Shown here piece after piece: positions 52,486 to 63,440 of a stretch of 64,000 bases of DNA (positions within the stretch are counted from its first letter, which is position 1; every line of letters begins with the position of its first letter). The position numbers and the translations under genes are program-made. The stretch lies in contig OX457063.1 of NCBI GenBank assembly GCA_949752795.1, positions 73,105,771 to 73,169,770 of the forward strand, in the 5' to 3' direction. The notes below the pieces were generated by a model. That model searched no databases, was not told where the DNA came from, and worked only from the letters and a program-made list of their open reading frames with translations. This stretch comes from Hyperoodon ampullatus (Eukaryota > Chordata > Mammalia > Artiodactyla > Ziphiidae).

Positions 52486-53559
52486 TTGTAAAAAAACTGA
52501 GTTAGTGGATTTATTAAATGCAAGTGCAGTTTGTTCTGGTAACACACTCTACAGTGGTCCAGCCACATTGCCAATTGCTTCAGGGAGCAAAAGCACAAAC
52601 AAGCTTGTTGATATACTGAGAGTGTTTCTTTGACAAAAAAATTCCAGGAATTTTGCTACTCAAACAAACCTTCCATTGAAAATCTAAACTGTGCTTCCAG
52701 AAAACAACTAAATGACGCTTTTTAAAGGAATTAAAAATAGGTGGAAATAATCTATTAAAAGATAATAAGCTGCCAAGGGAAAAAATGCAACATCTTATTA
52801 AAGAAAAGGAAGATCACTAATTTAGTCTCCTAAAGAAAATAACTCTTATATAAAGGCCTGAATTCACAGTAGGTTAAGTAATTTAAAATCATAGTAGGCA
52901 AAGTCCTCTCCCCACAAAGGAAATTGAATGCCACTTATCAAGATTATTGTCAATATCCTGATGTTAATTTTGAGTCATGTTTTAACTAATAAGATGATGG
53001 ATAATTTTGAAGGAGATTCATTGGAAATGAACGAGTATTTTTTTTCCCTTGTGCGTTCATTTTAGTCACTTATGAGGACCGTGATTAGATCATACACTGA
53101 TGGACTATTTGAGAATAAGGACATAGTAAAAATGCCTTTCAGTATTTCCCAAAGCAGGTTGTTTCTCCTCTTGTCTATCACTGGCAAATGGAAAGGAAGA
53201 ATTTAGAATTTGAGACAGCACTTTGCTTGTGTGTGCCAGTCATGCATGGAGTGAAATGTGTTAACCTTTAAACAGTTTGGGAGTGGATGCAGTTAATAGG
53301 TAGGACGGATAGTTACAAAGTCCTGATTAACTACAGAGCGCAGAGACATGTGGAAACTTGTCTGTGCTGAAAGGAAAGAGACAGCAGCGATTATTTACCA
53401 TTCCAGAGACCAGGTCCCAGGGAGCAGAACGAGGAGATTCTGAACAGCAACATTGCCCTCTTTTGGCCAAACAGTGCACAATGTGTTTACCTCACTTGCA
53501 GGTGAAAGCATTTCTTCAGGACACAGAAATTTTCCATAGCAAGAAAAATGACAAAGTAC
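52486..53559. other. Unique sequence, no gene seen
   Basis: Short acceptor- and donor-like pairs near 53385-53525 were looked at and not accepted. No repeat was recognised. Confidence 0.35.
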
Positions 53560-53586
53560 AAAAAAAAAAAAAAAAAAAAAAAAAAA
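53560..53586. repeat. Isolated poly(A) run (27 A)
   Basis: A homopolymer without a recognised SINE or LINE body upstream. Confidence 0.9.
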
Positions 53587-54889
53587 TCAAACACAGAGAA
53601 GGAAAGAGCTCACCTATATAACTATAAACTACACACAATTCGAATACAGAGTAAAGAAGCTTAAGCCACATAGGCTAACAAAGAAGGCTTTAGACACGGT
53701 CCTTCTCTTGTCCAGTCTCAGTGACAAATGTTCTCTTTAACCCTTGTGTTTATCCCTGACAGCTTCAAGCCATCTGCAATGCAATCAGAATCATGTAGGA
53801 CTCAGAATGTTAACAAATAGAACAGGAGCTCGCTCTTTTTGAGCCACCAGTGCTTAAATATGCAGGGAATCTGCAGGAGGACTGAAATCACTGAATAGAG
53901 AGCCATATCCAGCAGAAATGACATCCACAACCCAGCAGTTTGTGCTTTACCGTTCTAATGAGGCTTGCGCTAAGTCGGAATAGTGAAGGAAATGGGCTTG
54001 ATTCCATCAAAAAAAAGGAAACGAAAACTGTCAGGAGACAAAATGTTGAACTAATTACTTTTATTCACATTGTAGGTGCCAGTGCCACTCTTTAAATAAT
54101 ATTAATTTCGGGCTTGTCCTTTATCTCTAATTTCCTCTTTGTTTTTCAAGTTAGAGTCCTTGTCTCGCTGGATGCTGGATCCTTGTTACCAGGTTTTTAA
54201 AATTGGATACCTCTGGAATTTAGGAATGTCCAGTATAAATGCAGGTGTACTGAGCCAGTTTAGAAATTTATTATAATTTTTTTCTCTGCCTCACAATGAA
54301 ATAAATCACCATTCCTGCTAGCCCTGTATGTATCACCTTTGCTAGCTTCCAGGCTAAATATATTTAAAGAAAGGTACCTGTGCTATGAAGGCTCACAGTC
54401 CTTTGGTGCCTAGGACAGAGCAAGTTCTTCATCTTTCTTTCAGCAGTCTGAGATAAAATTTACTTCATGAAAGGAATGTGAGCATCATGTTCCATTCCTT
54501 TTCATTTAACTAATTCTCACTAAATAAAATACCAATAAGGAGCAATGAGTTTCTTCAAGAGAAAAATCTAATTGTGAAATAAATACAGACCTGAAGTTGG
54601 AGAGGTGGCGCACATCTGTGCCTGTAAACTGATTTTTCTTCCTCTTTTCATTCTTGTGATTTGGAATACCTGGATTGTTATGTGTATGTATCTTTAATGT
54701 CGAAGCTGTATTTGAAGGGAATTAGAGTTTAATGTTTAGATCACATGCTCCTCATAGGATTCATTTGCAAAAAAAAATATTTCACTCAATATTGCTCTAC
54801 ATAAAAATCCTGAGAAACTATTTTGAGCTTTTTTGCAATCAATTTGGAAAATCTTAAGTCACTTAATTCTGTTAGTGCTAAAAGTTTAC
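53587..54889. other. Unique sequence, no gene seen
   Basis: No features were recognised. Confidence 0.4.
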
Positions 54890-55055
54890 AAATTGCTTTC
54901 ATAGAAATCATCTTATTTTATCTTTATAAAAACCCTGTGAAGTAAGTAAATATCTCATTACTTTTACTTGGCAGGTGAGGAATTGGGAGTCAGAAAGTTA
55001 ATGTGGTCATTTATGGTATGCAAACCCAGGGTTCTAATTTTTAATTTTTGTGCTC
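54890..55055 (-). repeat. MIR-like relic, antisense
   Basis: TTTATAAAAACCCTGTGAAG, then GGCAGGTGAGGAATTGGGAG, then GCAAACCCAGGGTTCTAAT follows the antisense MIR order. Confidence 0.75.
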
Positions 55056-56244
55056 TTTTACTTTTCCTCATGTGTGAGATCACATAACTCATTTCCGTAC
55101 CTTCCTTAAAAGCAAAGGGGGTGGAAAGCTACGGCCCCCAAAGCTTACAAAAAGCATGTAGAACTTGAAACTGGATAGAAAAACATTTAAAAAATGAAAC
55201 AGAACTTGAGCCTTCCTGTTCATTCATATGAAGACAAATTTAAACCAGCAACATTATCTTAGTGGATGCACATTTTATAAGGAGCCCCATTCCATGCGGC
55301 AAAACCAAAGTTTTGTACTTTCTCAACTCCTCCTACATCATCAGTATGCTTCAAATTGATAAAGCGATCCACTAATGTCCTCCTTCAGTCAAATTGACCT
55401 TTATCTCTCCCACACCCAGTGACACCTTACCACATTGTGTTTATCAGGATTCATACCTGAGGCAAAGGAAACTAATCTTCCAGTGGCAGTATTTGAGGGG
55501 CGCATAGGTGGCAAAAGCAATTGTGTTATGTCTGCCACCAAACACAAACAGCCGTACCAGGTAGCCTCGTTCTGTTAGACCATATTTTCACTGAATCCCC
55601 CTTTGAACCTAAGGAATTTGTTTACTGCTACCTGTAGAAGAATATGTCCTTGTACAAATTTCTCTTGGCCAAAATATGCAAGTCCTTATTAGGATAAGAG
55701 AGAGCCCGTTCCCTATAGCCATCGATGTCTTTCTGCATGAATGTGTTCATTGACCTTTGAGGCCAGCAACATAATTTTATGTGTGTACGGGGGTTGGGGG
55801 ACGATGTCATTTCTTCCAGGATAAAACAAGAAAAAAGTCAGTAAGGTTGCTGCTTTTTACATATGGAAAGAGAAAGAAACACATTTTTCCTGTCTCTGAG
55901 TGCTAACACAGACACACACCATAGATTTAGAGTAACTTGTGTGGCCGTTTCATTTTCACATAGGAAGTAGAATTCAAGCAAAATTCAAGTGACATTTTCC
56001 AACATGATGCTCAAGTTATAAATAATAATGCTTCCCCAGTTTTTTTTTCTTATATCAAAATGAGCCCAAAATGATTCAAGTAGGTATCGCTACTGTAATT
56101 TAATCAATTGGTCAAAAAGGAATGCTTACACTAGTGGCAAAAATCTGAAAAACGTATTTTTCATCTTTTCAAAAAATTTCCTTGTACATCTGGTCCTGGC
56201 TGGAAAAGCAGGAGGTATTAATAGATCATTAATGGTTACTGTCC
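55056..56244. other. Unique sequence, no gene seen
   Basis: A 26-bp minus-strand segment at 55431-55456 lies between a strong acceptor (AGTTTCCTTTGCCTCAG) and a GTAAGG donor. It is too short to call. Confidence 0.3.
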
Positions 56245-56295
56245 CAGGTTTCTTTCAAGAAACCTGTATTAATAAGACAAAAATCTTATTAATAC
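56245..56295. other. Two abutting perfect hairpins
   Basis: The first is CAGGTTTCTT (56245-56254), TC, AAGAAACCTG (56257-56266). The second is GTATTAATAAGA (56266-56277), CAAAAA, TCTTATTAATAC (56284-56295). Both stems are perfect, and they share base 56266. No flanking transposon body was recognised. Confidence 0.85.
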
Positions 56296-57548
56296 TCTAA
56301 ATTTTTTTCTAATTCCTTAGCACTTCTTTCATTTCCTGATTTTTAAAATGTCTTCAGACATTTTATTAGTAGCCAAACTTTTTATATATCTGTTTATTTT
56401 ATGTCATAGTCCTTCCTAAAGTGGACTGTTTTCACATTTTCTGTGTGGCTTCTCACTATTTTTGTTAGTATTAATTTGATCCTCTGGTTTAAGTGACCAG
56501 TTTGAACAATTTACACCAGGTGAAGGAACATAAATGAACTTCCAAAAGTGAGCAGATACTTGCTGAAAAATTGTTGAGGTTGGAGAATAATTTATTTACA
56601 TGCGAAGCTGCAGGCTTTTTGATGCTTGACAGAATGGAGCTACAGTGGTTTTCAAACAATGTACGTAGACAGTCCCCTCACCCAGCATGGGTTATATTCT
56701 GAGAGTTCATTTGTAACTCACTTGTGTGGAGCTCAATGCATTTTCATGCAGCAACAATATCATAACGGTGATTAGGAGCTCAGGCCAACTTCCCTTCTCC
56801 CCCCGCCCATACACAATGTTGTTGAAATGTTGTTTTACATTTTCAGAGAAAACCTGTAAAAATTTTGGGTGTTTTCATACTAGCAATCAAACAACACAGG
56901 AAAATAACAAAACTGAAAAGGAATATTTTGGAAATGCTGGTGCTTGAGGAAAGCAGGTTTAATTAGAAGAGGATGAGGATGTAGGTGGAGATGGGTGGAA
57001 ATTCTGAAGGACACTCCTGGGCCCACTCAAAGGCTCTAGCAGTGCCCGGTGCTGGCTTGTGATTATGTCTCATTTCACTTCACAATTGGAGACTCTCCCT
57101 CCCTCTTTATTACAGGTGTATCATGAATGCTTATGAGCCATAATTGAGGCCATTGTTTCTCTCTGTAGTCACAAGTGGAAGAAATTGCTCAGGGTGCAAA
57201 GGATGTGACCTTGCAGGAGATAGAAGAGGGAGAATGGGAGTATTGTGTTTGGGAGAGAAAAACAACATCAAAGGCAGTGACCACAGCAACCACCAAAGTT
57301 TTCCTGAGGGGAAATTAACGGGTTATAAATGACCCCTGGGAGGGAAAGATGAGCAGGCAGCACATCCAGGACCCTGAAAGGAAGAGGTGTGTAGTTCGGA
57401 CACATTCCCACCCTGCAGAGGGACTTTCTCTAGAAAAAACTAGGGAAAGAGAAAGTTAAGGTAGCTGTGTGTGTATAGTATGAGTGAGGGATTCTTTCTT
57501 TGTCAGTACTTACAAGTTTAGAAATGTCTACTTTTAACCTATTTTTTT
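56296..57548. other. Unique sequence, no gene seen
   Basis: No repeat or gene was recognised. ORFs at 56726-56947 and 57144-57332 have no support. Confidence 0.35.
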
Positions 57549-57648
57549 TAGGGAGTTAGAATGAATGGAATAGCTCCCTATATTATGCTGTGTTTTAAAC
57601 ATTTGTGAGCTCAGTTACATAGATATGTATGAAACCGAGCTCACAAAT
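57549..57648. other. Two adjacent stem-loops
   Basis: The first is TAGGGAGTTA (57549-57558) with TAGCTCCCTA (57571-57580), 9 of 10 pairs Watson-Crick and the tenth a possible wobble. The second is ATTTGTGAGCTC (57601-57612) with GAGCTCACAAAT (57637-57648), perfect. Further partial pairing (GTT-ACATA with TATGTAT-AAAC) extends toward the loop. Confidence 0.75.
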
Positions 57649-58094
57649 TATCTGAAAATGCATATATATGTAATAGAACTATTTGCTTTGTTGCCACTGC
57701 CCTCTGAGTCACTCTTAAACTAGACAGCAACAAATTAAGAAAATTTGTCTTTTTTTTTCATCCTAACTACTCAGTGCAAATCAAAGAATTTGTTTCTATG
57801 GGTTTTCACAATGGGCTCTAGTTGCATATTCTTTCAAAATTTGCTTTTCATAAATTTTGAAAAAATAATACATAGTAAAATAGTTGAAAGTCAAATTATT
57901 TTTTAAGCAGTTTATAAGCTGTGTGTGTGTGTGTTTGTGTCTATGTGTAGGTATACAAAAACAAAACTGATCCTTGGAATGATGTATGCACTTGAACAGA
58001 ATCCTTAGGTGTAGATATACAAAGGCGATAATCCCATTTTATTCCATTTCATTCATTGATTACTTTTGAAATATTGGAAATAATTTCCTATTAA
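57649..58094. other. Unique sequence with a short (TG)n
   Basis: GTGTGTGTGTGTGT is at about 57920-57933. No gene was seen. Confidence 0.4.
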
Positions 58095-58310
58095 AAATAT
58101 TGAACAGTTTTGATGGCTCACTATGTGAAATGTACTGTGAATAACTCTTCCCAAGAATACTGTGAAATGGGCTTTATGTAAATCCTATGTGTCAAACGAG
58201 ACAACTGAGACACGAGGTGTTACATAATTTGTCCAAGATCACACCTACGGTAACTGGTGAAGGAATTTAAACACGAATCTGCTTTATTCAAAATCCACTG
58301 CTCCTTATGT
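58095..58310 (-). repeat. MIR relic, antisense
   Basis: ACGAGACAACTGAGACACGA, TTTGTCCAAGATCACACC and AATCTGCTTTATTCAAAATC follow the antisense MIR order. Confidence 0.75.
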
Positions 58311-58383
58311 CAAAGGTGCTTGAAAATAGACTCTAATGCAGAGAATAGTTAGCATGTAAGAAAAGCCAAGTTTCCTTACTTAC

Positions 58384-58522
58384 TCTAGGTATGCTCAATT
58401 CGGCACTGCTTGCTTCAATAGTGAGCTCTGAGGGCAATGATTACAACGTAAACGGTCCCATTCCCCACAGACTGACGGATCATTCCGTTCCTTTGGTGAT
58501 GAGATGGCCTCCAGCCGTGCCT
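58384..58522 (-). other. Candidate 139-bp exon, probably non-coding
   Basis: On the minus strand a very good acceptor (CTTGTCCTCCTTCTGACCAG) precedes 139 bp with several CpGs, which end in CCTAGA before the strong donor GTAAGTAAGG. All three frames contain a stop. The longest open one (two-base start) reads 41 codons, beginning ARLEAISSPKERNDPSVCGE, before TGA about 20 bases from the donor. It could be an untranslated exon, an exon of a non-coding RNA, or a chance splice-site pair. Confidence 0.35.
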
Positions 58523-58705
58523 CTGGTCAGAAGGAGGACAAGTGAGAGGGCTCAGGGAGAGCTTTACACAGTCATTACCACAACTGAAAACAACATCAAA
58601 TTATTATTATGTTGGCCAGTTTCCCCTTTCCACAGAGAAAAGACTGCATTTTTGTGAGATTAGAGATTTTGTTGATCAGTAGAGTTACATAGTATTAAAT
58701 AGTTA
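58523..58705. other. Unique sequence upstream of the exon candidate
   Basis: It contains the pyrimidine-rich (minus strand) acceptor region. Nothing else was recognised. Confidence 0.3.
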
Positions 58706-58715
58706 CCAAGCTTGT

Positions 58716-58717
58716 AT

Positions 58718-58756
<39 letters not shown>

Positions 58757-58903
58757 TTTGCGGTCGGACCCGCAGGCCCAGCGGCCATGGCTCACGGGCC
58801 CAGCCGCTCCGCGGCATGTGGGATCTTCCCGGACCAGGGCACGAACCCATGTCCCCTGCATCAGCAGGTGGACTCTCAACCACTGCGCCACCGGGGAAGC
58901 CCC
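58716..58903 (-). repeat. CHR-2-type SINE, internally deleted, with (TTTA)n tail
   Basis: An antisense copy. The element's 5' end (GGGGCTTCCCCGGTGGCGCA on the minus strand) is at 58903. Its tail has become a tetranucleotide run at 58716-58759. About 50 bp between GCGGT and the CGCAGGC block are missing compared with the full copies. A 10-bp target-site duplication, CCAAGCTTGT, lies at 58706-58715 and 58904-58913. Confidence 0.93.
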
Positions 58904-58913
58904 CCAAGCTTGT

Positions 58914-60249
58914 TTTTAATGTTTGGTTTCTTTCATTCTGGGCTTTAAGTCATGTTGATAAACTTACAGTTTACAGTGACCTGCTAGACATACATGTTTT
59001 CTCTGGTCCTTCCCAGGACCGTCCTCCCATCTGAATAAATGCATAGAAGTACAGAAAGACATAATCTCCTAATGCATAAGAGATTTTGAAGGATGAGTCA
59101 GAAATAGATTTCAACAAACTTCTGAAAGGCAGAAAACAGATAAACGTGGTAAATGGATGAAATGGGAACACTACAGCCCAGAGCACACTACAGCAGAACT
59201 ACAGAGAAGTTGGAAGCCAGTTTTCTCTCGACGGAATTAGTGGGAAAACCTGGGTGCAGAGTTAACACCTAATGGAGAGGACTGGTCTGAGATTGAGATG
59301 AAAATGGGGAGAAATTTTAAAAACGTTTATAAAGGCCAAATGCAGACATGGCTCTATAGGTAGCCAATATTTACCTCCAGGTAGAAAACAGATAGGTCTT
59401 CTCTGAAGATATGGCCTAAAATGCCTGTAGAAAACTAAATCTTTGGGGCAGTGAAGCTCTTCTCATTCCTGAACTCAAGAGATTCCAAAAAGAGTCAGGT
59501 TTCTACCTGAGATAACCTATTTTGCCCACTTCACGTGGAGCTCCTGACTGGAATTCTCACCCAGAGGTGAGACTGATGGAAAACAATTTTATGGACCTTA
59601 TGACACAGGTAACCCACACTAGGTACCAGTTTCTTCCCTCTTAGATATAAATCAGCACTTTTTTGGTAACACCAAAGAGAGAAAGGGAAGTAAACAAACA
59701 GAAAAATGTATACAGGAGGAAAAAGATTATTCAGGCAGCAGCAAGGAGTTTAATATACACTGTGGTCCTCAGCCTGGCTGCTGGTACTTAAGTATTTGTT
59801 ATTGATCCTAGAGAGGTAGGAAGCTTCTGTCAGAATCTAAACCAGCTATGGCGTTAGGCATCACATTCTTGAGCTAGCTGCTTGTTTTCTCCTTCCTTTT
59901 TTTTTTTTTTTTTTTTTAACTTTCATTGCAAGACCTTCTCCGTGAAGACAGAAGAGCATTCATTTACATTGTGATGCAAGATCCTTAACTTATCACAGAC
60001 TGGGATTTTTAAATAGCACATGTAAGTTTCTCAAAGAGATTTGAGAAAATACAGTATCCATGAAACAAGTACAAGACCCAATATATTATAAAAAGGAGAT
60101 AATTAGAGAATGAGACAAGGATGTATTGATTAGCAATTATTAAAAAATTGAAATATTTGAAGATAAACTCAAAGACATTCCCAAAGAGAAATAAAAAGGT
60201 AAAGAGACCAAAATTATAAAAAATAAATAAAAAAAGAAGCCAGCAACCC
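58914..60249. other. Unique sequence with an isolated poly(T) run
   Basis: About 21 T residues are at 59897-59917, without a recognised retroelement beside them. No gene was seen. Confidence 0.4.
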
Positions 60250-61110
60250 AGGAAGTTCATTTCACTAATAAGTGTTTGGGAAAAAGAAATAGTGAAAGAA
60301 GACAGAGGGAAATCATCTAAGATTTTAAAAAAAGAGCATTTTCCAAAAGTGGTAAAGAATAAGTTTTCTGATTAAAAGTGTACTTGATTATTCAATGGGA
60401 TGAATTTTTTAAAATCCAGTCCACATGAGAACACACTGAAATTTTAGGAAATAAATAGAAAATCTTAAAATCTTCCAGAGGGAAAAACAGAAGGATCATG
60501 AACTATCCAAGTGGATTCTAAAATACTGTAATGTTCTCAATGTTCTGAATATACTGAAAAATATATATACACATAAAAACATATAGACATATACATAAAT
60601 ATATTCAATATACAGTTCTATAACCAATTAAACTTTACATGAGGGTAGTATAAAGACACATTCCTACATGCAAGAATTCAGGAAGTTTTCTTCACCTACA
60701 TCCCTTCTACATGATGTTACTTAAAGATACACTGCAGCAGAGTAAGTGTGTCTTCTAAGAATGAGGAAGAGGTGATCAATCTCAGAGTATGTAGTTTAAT
60801 TCAATCCAATCGGGCAACGAAGAGAGGTTTGAGAATACTAATTGTGCACAATCCCACTAACAACCAATGAAAACTGGAGCCAGAGGATAGAAGACTCTGA
60901 GAAGAGGTTTCGTGGAAAAGGGCAGACTCAATAAATTAGGCGGTTTTTTTAAAAGCCTGAAAAATCTGTGGCTACAAAAAACGACAAATCGTTTTTTTTT
61001 AAAGAAGAAAATAAACTCCAGAAGAAAATACCCTCAAAAACATCATGATCAAAGTATGAAACAACTGAAAATATGATTACTTAAATTCATAATTATAGCC
61101 TAGGAAAATA
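60250..61110 (+). repeat. Ancient L1 fragment (ORF1 end, L1ME-like)
   Basis: AAAATCTTCCAGAGGGAAAA, CAAGAATTCAGGAAGTTTTC and AAGATACACTGCAGCAGAGT, then GAATGAGGAAGAGG, follow the order of old L1 ORF1 3' sequence. It is diverged and full of stops. Confidence 0.55.
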
Positions 61111-61700
61111 GAATCCATTTTTGTTGCTGTTGTTGTTTTTGTTGACCTCAGGAACATTTTCCATCAAGTCTTCCAGAGGTCATAACAGTTGAACAAGAGA
61201 CAAAAAAATTATATTTCTAGCACACTAATTGGCTCTGCAGTGAAAAATCTTTACATAACGATAATAATATAAAGTTTTATAGTGTTTTCCAGTTTGTAGA
61301 ATCAATTCATGGCCAGAGTTTGGAAGACAGCTTTTGCTTACAGAACAGAATTTAAATGCTAACAGTGTTAACAGGTAAAAATGCAAGAATAATAGACAAA
61401 AGGTAGGCTAGGGAAAGTGGGAGAAGAGATAGAGGAAGAGGAGTTAATGTCTTTATCTGACAAAGTAGGGAAAAAGGTGATGTTGTTGAAAGTGATGCAT
61501 CAGACTTCACACCACAGCAGTATAAGCTGTTTCATGTTTTGAAATATCCCTTTCTATTCAAACCATATAGCAATTCTTGACAATATGATTGCATGATCTA
61601 CTTCCATAAACCCATCCGAAAAAGTCTAGTCTCCCTGGACTTCAGGGGAGGGTGGGCGTGATCTAATCATCAAGTTGCTACAATCATTCCTATCCTGAAC
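61111..61700. other. Unique sequence, no gene seen
   Basis: No features were recognised. Confidence 0.4.
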
Positions 61701-62177
61701 TGTGATAGGCAGAATAATGCACTCCTCCAAAGATGCCGATGTTCTAATCCCCAGAATCTATGAATATGTTACCTTACATGACAAAATGTAATTTGCAAAT
61801 GTGATTAAGAACATTGAGGTAAGAAGATTATCCTGGATTATCCCGTGGTCCCAATGTAATCACAAGAGAGATTCCCTTTAAGAGGGAAAGCAGGAGGGTT
61901 AGAGTCAGGGAGAGTTGAAGATGCTACATTGCTGGTGTTTGAAAAAGGATGGAAAGGCCAAAGAATTCAGGTGGCTCTTAGAAGCTGGGAGAGTTAAGGA
62001 ACAAAATTCTCCACTAGAGTCTCCAAAAAGAACACAGACATGCTGACACCTTGATTTTATCCCAGTAAGACCCATTTTGGATTTCTGACCTACAGAACTA
62101 TAACATAATAAATTTGGGTTGTTTTATGGCACTTAGTTTGTGGAATTTGTTACAGCATCAATAGGAAGCTAATACGT
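61701..62177 (+). mobile_element. MLT1/MaLR-like solo LTR
   Basis: It starts TGTGATAGGCAGAATAATGC and ends near GGAAGCTAATAC. Typical blocks are AATATGTTACCTTACATGAC, TTATCCTGGATTATCC and ACACCTTGATTTTATCCCAG, plus a polyadenylation-type AATAAATTTGGGTTG. It is solo, in the same orientation as the LTR at 46382. Confidence 0.85.
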
Positions 62178-62319
62178 AAGCCAATTTACACAGCTTCTTA
62201 AGAGAATGGATTTCTACCATTTCTCTGTCCAAGGTTACTTTCAGGTATTGTGGTCAAAATACGGTAGAGTCCAGACGATATGGATAGACAACTATATTAA
62301 GTTTATCTACTCAATATTT
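62178..62319. other. Unique sequence
   Basis: A short gap between two relics, with nothing recognised. Confidence 0.4.
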
Positions 62320-62515
62320 CTTAGTAGTGTTTCGATCCTGCCCACACATTAGAAGCATCTGAGGTGCTCTAAAAATATTAACTGCCAGACCCTACAGTAG
62401 AACGATTAAATAAGACTCTCTGGAAAAGAGGCTTGGGCATTAATATTTTGTAAACAGTCACTAGGTGATTTTATTGTGAAGTCAAAGAGTTGAAAATTAG
62501 TGGTCTACACTGACT
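62320..62515 (+). repeat. MER5A-like relic
   Basis: CACATTAGAAGCATCTGAGG, TAACTGCCAGACCCTACAG, GGCATTAATATTTTGTAAAC and CACTAGGTGATTTTATTGTG keep the MER5A order. Confidence 0.75.
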
Positions 62516-63212
62516 CAAGTCATTGGGAGACACAAGAGGTGGTGCTGTACACAAAAATCTAAAACATATAGGACCACTGTAAGACATTATTAATAACCCA
62601 CATTCTTCTCTTGTTCACCTCATGTTCCGTCTCTAGGTGATGTGTTTTTCCACCTATAATTGCTATATGCTTTATAGTCACCCAGTTCCTTCCCTATAAT
62701 ATAATTATAAAAAATTGAAATCATTTTTTCAAGACATCCAAGAATGCTGAATGGACAATTCTAAAACCTTATCTCAACTCAGTTAAGTCCTACTGAGATC
62801 TTATCTCTCTTTACTCCCTATGTCAGAAGAATGAACACTATTCTCATAGTTTGCTGGCTTCTCTTCTTTGTCTATTAGATCCTATTAATGCATACTGCCT
62901 TTTCAATTCTGTTAACTCATTTTATTTCCACTAACTCAACTGCGTACTACTCCTCTACTATACAACTCATTCTCCTTCTGAAAGTCTCCTCTGACTAATT
63001 ATGTACAGAAAGAGATCAAATGAAAAAGACATAGCCACGTTGAACAGCAAAGTAAGCCTCATTATCAATCTAAATCAGAAGAGAAATGTGAAGTAGTAAG
63101 CAGGCTGGGGCCTGCTGCATAGTTGATCTGTTGGTTGAGGAATGAGGTTCAAGTGTGAAGAGACTAGAAGAAAGGTCATGCTTGAAATCAGGGACTAGAA
63201 TAAGATATCTTA
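62516..63212. other. Unique sequence, no gene seen
   Basis: No features were recognised. Confidence 0.4.
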
Positions 63213-63440
63213 CGAAATGTAAAATAGATAGCTAGTAGGAAGCAGCCGCATAGCACAGGGAGATCAGCTCAGTGCTTTGTGACCACCTAGAGGGGGTGGG
63301 ATAAGGAGGGTGGGCGGAAGACGCAAGAGGGAGGAGATACGGGGATATATGTATATGTATATGTATAGCTGATTCACTGTGTTTTACAACAGAAACTAAC
63401 ACACCATTGTAAAGCAATTATACTCCAATAAAGATGTTAA
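63213..63440 (+). mobile_element. 5'-truncated L1 3' end
   Basis: It runs from AAATGTAAAATAGATAGC to CTCCAATAAAGATGTT and an A tail. It closely matches the L1-B 3' UTR (45731-45950). The target-site duplication is not evident. Confidence 0.9.

Noticed and set aside
53385..53525. Short exon-like pairs on the minus strand
   Set aside because: Donors are acceptable, but acceptors lack pyrimidine tracts and all frames are open because the segments are so short.
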